From Bacteroidales bacterium UBA1715 (GTDB lineage Bacteria > Bacteroidota > Bacteroidia > Bacteroidales > UBA1715): DNA of 16,575 bases. Each line of letters opens with the position of its first letter. The stretch's first letter is position 1. Both the position numbers and the translations under genes were made by a program. Positions 14,401-16,575 of this stretch are shown here, one piece after another. The stretch covers positions 1 through 16,575 of the forward strand of contig DCIX01000034.1 of the NCBI GenBank assembly GCA_002317135.1. Reading direction: 5' to 3'. The notes under the pieces were generated by a model. It did not search any database and had not been told where the DNA came from. It was given only the letters and a program-made list of their open reading frames with translations.

Positions 14401-14408
14401 CTCTTGAG

Positions 14409-14493
14409 CGGAAAAGGAGGGATTCGAACCCCCGGTACCTTGCGGTACGCCGGTTTTCAAGACCGGTGCATTCGACCACTCTGCCACTTTTCC
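14409..14493 (-). tRNA. tRNA-Ser, anticodon UGA
   Basis: 85-nt class II tRNA. The acceptor stem GGAAAAG pairs with CTTTTCC, with discriminator G. The anticodon stem CCGGT/ACCGG encloses loop CTTGAAA, giving anticodon TGA, which reads UCN serine codons. A long variable arm, GTACC-GCAA-GGTAC, confirms serine type. The T-arm contains GGTTCGAATCC. CCA is not encoded. Confidence 0.97.
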
Positions 14494-14502
14494 GTGGTGA
14501 TG

Positions 14503-14531
14503 CAAAAGTACACTTTTTTTGTAACATACAA
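14503..14531 (-). promoter_or_regulatory. Promoter for tRNA-Ser
   Basis: Minus strand TTG (14531-14529), 18-base spacer, TACTTTTG (14510-14503), nine bases before the mature tRNA 5' end. It supports a single-gene tRNA transcript and calibrates the promoter consensus for this genome. Confidence 0.75.
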
Positions 14532-14744
14532 TACTAAGCACGATTATTTTTCAAAAAAAATATTAAAATACATATAATTATCTGATTAATAGTATATTAA
14601 AATATATTTTTATTTTGTTGATAAGGAAACCCTACGGACTATAGATAGAAAATTGTACTATCTCAAATAGTATGCGATTAGTTGATAATCATATAAATAT
14701 AGAATTTACAATGCAAATACATATAAACCTATCAATATAGTAGG
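14532..14744. other. AT-rich spacer between tRNA and transporter
   Basis: Very AT-rich, with no credible coding frame. Small imperfect direct repeats (ATATTAAAATA near 14563 and TATATTAAAATATA near 14591) and minor hairpins such as GATTA/TAATC (about 14674-14690) are visible. No recognised regulatory element. Confidence 0.4.
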
Positions 14745-14773
14745 TTGAAAGAATGAAAATATATGTATCTTTG
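14745..14773 (+). promoter_or_regulatory. Promoter for the transporter operon; decides its start codon
   Basis: TTG at 14745-14747, 18-base spacer, TATCTTTG at 14766-14773. The -7 box lies downstream of an in-frame ATG at 14753, so that ATG would not be on the mRNA. The real start must be the ATG at 14795. Confidence 0.75.
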
Positions 14774-14794
14774 CCAAAACAAAAATTCACAAAA

Positions 14795-16132
14795 ATGACA
14801 GAAAAAGAAAAACTGTATAAAAGCGAGGACTGGCTTGCTGTATGGATAGGTTTTATTGTTATTGCTGTTGCAGTAATTAGTGTGTTAACGGGTGCATTCG
14901 ATTTCTCTGCTTTGAAATTCAGCACATGGACAATATGGGAGGAAGGTAATAGCAAAGTTGTTCCTTTGTTGGATCAATTGGCAAGTGGTAGTTTCTGGGC
15001 TAAGTTGGTACTTACATTTGTGGTTTCAAGTGGATTATTCACTATTGGAGCCAAATTACAAGGTGAAAGTGTAAAAAAATACATTCCTGCATTTATTGGA
15101 TTATTTGTTTTGGCATTGATAGTTCGCTTAGTAAGTGCAGAATTCACATTCAATAGATATTTGGAATGGGCATTTTGGGCGTTGATTATTGGTTTGTTGG
15201 TATCGAACACAGTTGGTGTTCCTCAATGGTTGAAACCTGCTGTAAAAACAGAGTTTTATATTAAGACTGGCTTGGTAATTATGGGTTTCTCTGTCCTTTT
15301 CTCCAATATTGCCAAATTTGGCTTGTATGGATTGGGAATTGCTTGGATTGTAACGCCAGTTGTTATCATATTTATGTGGTGGTTTGGTACAAAACTATTG
15401 AAAATCGACAATAAACCACTTGTAATTACTATGGCTGCGGCAACATCGGTTTGCGGAACAAGTGCTGCCATAGCAACTGGAGCTGCATCAAATTGTAAGA
15501 AGACTGACTTGACAATGGTTGTTTCTATTTCAATCATTTTCACTGTAATTTTAATGGTGGTTGAACCTATCGTTTGCAATGCGTTGGGCTTGTCTCCAAT
15601 AATGGGCGGTTCGCTGATTGGTGGAACAGTCGATTCAACTGGAGCCGTTGTAGTTGCTGGTACAGCATTGGGCGAAGAAGCACAGGTTGCTGCTGTTTTG
15701 GTTAAATCAATTCAAAACATATTAATTGGTTTCATCGCCTTTTTTGTAGCATTATTCTTTGCAACTCATGTAGATAAAGAACAAGGACGCAAAGTTGGTG
15801 CTATAGAAATTTGGACTCGTTTCCCTAAATTCATAATTGGCTTCTTTGTTGCCTCTTTGGTAGCATCGTTTGTTGTTTTACCAATGACTGATAGTTCTAC
15901 CGTTGGTGTAATCAATAAGGTTTTGGATCAGTATAAGAATTGGGCGTTTGTGTTGGCTTTTACAAGCATTGGTCTTGACACAAAATTCAGCGAAATCATT
16001 AAACAAATGCAAGGTGGAAAAGTGTTGTGGTTGTACATTGCTGGTCAGGCATTCAACATTATCTTGACATTTGTGGCCGTTTGGTTGTTATTATCGGGTA
16101 TGATTTTCGACGTTCCTGTATTGGACAAATAG
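14795..16132 (+). CDS. yeiH: YeiH-family putative sulfate exporter / inner-membrane transporter
   Basis: Polytopic inner-membrane protein of the UPF0324/YeiH family, annotated as putative sulfate exporters, though direct transport evidence is thin. From the ATG at 14795 it is 445 residues with about 11-12 hydrophobic segments, the first at roughly 13-33. Family signatures are the SVCGTSAAIATGAA loop (residues 226-239) and GGSLIGGTVDSTGAVVVAG (about 279-297), which look like paired re-entrant signatures, then KSIQNILIGF and a late FTSIGLDTKF. It is longer at its N-terminus than the roughly 350-residue E. coli YeiH, with an extra membrane-spanning portion and a hydrophilic loop. It has its own promoter and is followed after one base by a small membrane-protein gene. 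No LysR regulator (YeiE type) is adjacent. Confidence 0.88.
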   Translation: MTEKEKLYKSEDWLAVWIGFIVIAVAVISVLTGAFDFSALKFSTWTIWEEGNSKVVPLLDQLASGSFWAKLVLTFVVSSGLFTIGAKLQGESVKKYIPAFIGLFVLALIVRLVSAEFTFNRYLEWAFWALIIGLLVSNTVGVPQWLKPAVKTEFYIKTGLVIMGFSVLFSNIAKFGLYGLGIAWIVTPVVIIFMWWFGTKLLKIDNKPLVITMAAATSVCGTSAAIATGAASNCKKTDLTMVVSISIIFTVILMVVEPIVCNALGLSPIMGGSLIGGTVDSTGAVVVAGTALGEEAQVAAVLVKSIQNILIGFIAFFVALFFATHVDKEQGRKVGAIEIWTRFPKFIIGFFVASLVASFVVLPMTDSSTVGVINKVLDQYKNWAFVLAFTSIGLDTKFSEIIKQMQGGKVLWLYIAGQAFNIILTFVAVWLLLSGMIFDVPVLDK

Positions 16133-16133
16133 C

Positions 16134-16397
16134 GTGAAGATATTCAAAATCATTACAATTATAGTTGGAACCTGTATTCTTGCAGGTTCCATTTTTATTA
16201 TGTGCCAGGGGCTTGGCTTGCAAGAAAATCTTGACTTTGGTGCAGGAGCATATTATTATGCCGATATTCCCAATTTTGAGAAATTTGTGAATGTTGTAGA
16301 TTTCCAAACCACAATACCAATGTGGGTACATATTGTGTTATTCCTAGTTTGGGGATATTTGATGTACAAATTGTGGTGCTGGATAGACAAACGGTAA
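16134..16397 (+). CDS. Small two-helix membrane protein paired with the transporter
   Basis: An 87-residue hypothetical protein starting with GTG one base after the transporter stop; the next in-frame ATG (codon 23) would remove the first membrane helix, so GTG is preferred. Residues about 4-25 and 62-82 are hydrophobic, and between them lies a conserved-looking polar loop, FGAGAYYYADIPNFEKF (35-51). The termini carry positive charge (MKIFK and IDKR). I recognise the loop as similar to small hypothetical membrane proteins of Bacteroidetes but know no function. Tight coupling suggests an accessory subunit of the transporter, which is inference only. Confidence 0.75.
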   Translation: MKIFKIITIIVGTCILAGSIFIMCQGLGLQENLDFGAGAYYYADIPNFEKFVNVVDFQTTIPMWVHIVLFLVWGYLMYKLWCWIDKR

Positions 16398-16399
16398 TC

Positions 16400-16433
16400 T
16401 TGTTCTTTCTTGACCTGAAGCAAGAAAGAACAA
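16400..16433 (+). terminator. Long perfect hairpin after the transporter operon
   Basis: TTGTTCTTTCTTG (16400-16412), eight-base loop, CAAGAAAGAACAA (16421-16433): a perfect 13-bp stem starting three bases after the stop codon. There is no T-tract after it on the plus strand, so it may terminate weakly or protect the mRNA 3' end. Confidence 0.6.
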
Positions 16434-16575
16434 TGTCTAATTAGAGAGTAAATTACAAAATTGAAGTAAGTAATTCGATTTTTATGTTATTACCACTATT
16501 CAAACCACTGATTCTTATTTGTTTAAATATCTCGTTAGTGTTTGAAATACAATAATATAAAGACTAATTTTTACC
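16434..16575. other. Terminal 142 bp, nothing recognised
   Basis: AT-rich sequence at the window edge, with no credible coding frame, promoter box or repeat on either strand that I can support. Confidence 0.4.

Larger units (their letters stand above)
14040..14408. other. Intergenic region between sigma gene and tRNA-Ser
   Basis: This 369-bp stretch contains no credible protein gene. It holds, left to right, the likely long 5' leader of the sigma gene (to about 14230), an opposing promoter within it, the sigma gene promoter at 14235-14265, an AT-rich stretch, and the tRNA terminator hairpin at 14373-14400. Confidence 0.6.

Noticed and set aside
14753..14794. Upstream in-frame ATG for the transporter
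   Set aside because: The promoter -7 box TATCTTTG (14766-14773) lies downstream of it, so this ATG would not be in the transcript; the ATG at 14795 also gives a more natural N-terminus.
1..16575. CRISPR array, prophage, insertion sequence or biosynthetic cluster
   Set aside because: No regularly spaced repeats, transposase, integrase, phage structural or assembly-line genes are visible on either strand; the gene content is mainly housekeeping.

Overview
The window is a compact, AT-rich bacterial chromosome segment that looks like the phylum Bacteroidetes, probably order Bacteroidales. The strongest sign is the promoter type. A TAnnTTTG -7 box, often with a TTG about 18-20 bases upstream, precedes most transcription units; this is the Bacteroidetes housekeeping promoter rather than the TATAAT type. 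The gene set agrees: prmC divergent from ribD, an Mrp ATPase without the CxxC pair, a large GyrA/ParC-type subunit, and a carboxyltransferase - small protein - biotin carrier operon. No complete mobile element, phage, CRISPR array or rRNA is seen. The species cannot be named from this.

Layout. Positions 48-1954 (minus): mrp and prmC. Positions 1980-3026 (plus): ribD, divergent from prmC across only 25 bp. Positions 3023-5647 (minus): a topoisomerase IV/gyrase A subunit, convergent with ribD. Positions 5937-9845 (plus): a biotin-dependent carboxylase/decarboxylase operon (carboxyltransferase, small subunit, biotin carrier with a second degenerate biotinyl domain) plus a phytoene-desaturase/retinol-saturase-like flavoprotein, closed by a clear bidirectional terminator. 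Positions 9898-11518 (minus): yebC-purU. Positions 11630-12606 (plus): a YfcE-type phosphodiesterase overlapping a GNAT acetyltransferase. Positions 12603-13172 (minus): a zeta-toxin-like kinase without a visible antitoxin. Positions 13308-14039 (minus): a short sigma-70-family factor that appears to lack domain sigma-3, with a promoter about 190 bp upstream. Positions 14409-14493 (minus): tRNA-Ser(UGA) with promoter and terminator. Positions 14795-16397 (plus): a YeiH-family membrane transporter followed one base later by a small membrane protein.

Most genes are housekeeping: riboflavin synthesis, release-factor methylation, Fe-S carrier, DNA topology, propionate/methylmalonyl-CoA metabolism, one-carbon folate metabolism and translation. 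No clearly new multi-gene system is visible. The items most worth a second look are the tandem biotinyl domains with one dead site, a clamp-binding-like C-terminus (QMSLF) on the topoisomerase subunit, the sigma-3-less sigma factor with its long leader, the back-to-back apparently leaderless prmC/ribD promoters, two copies of a composite GTAGAGACGCG palindrome, and the transporter/small membrane protein pair.
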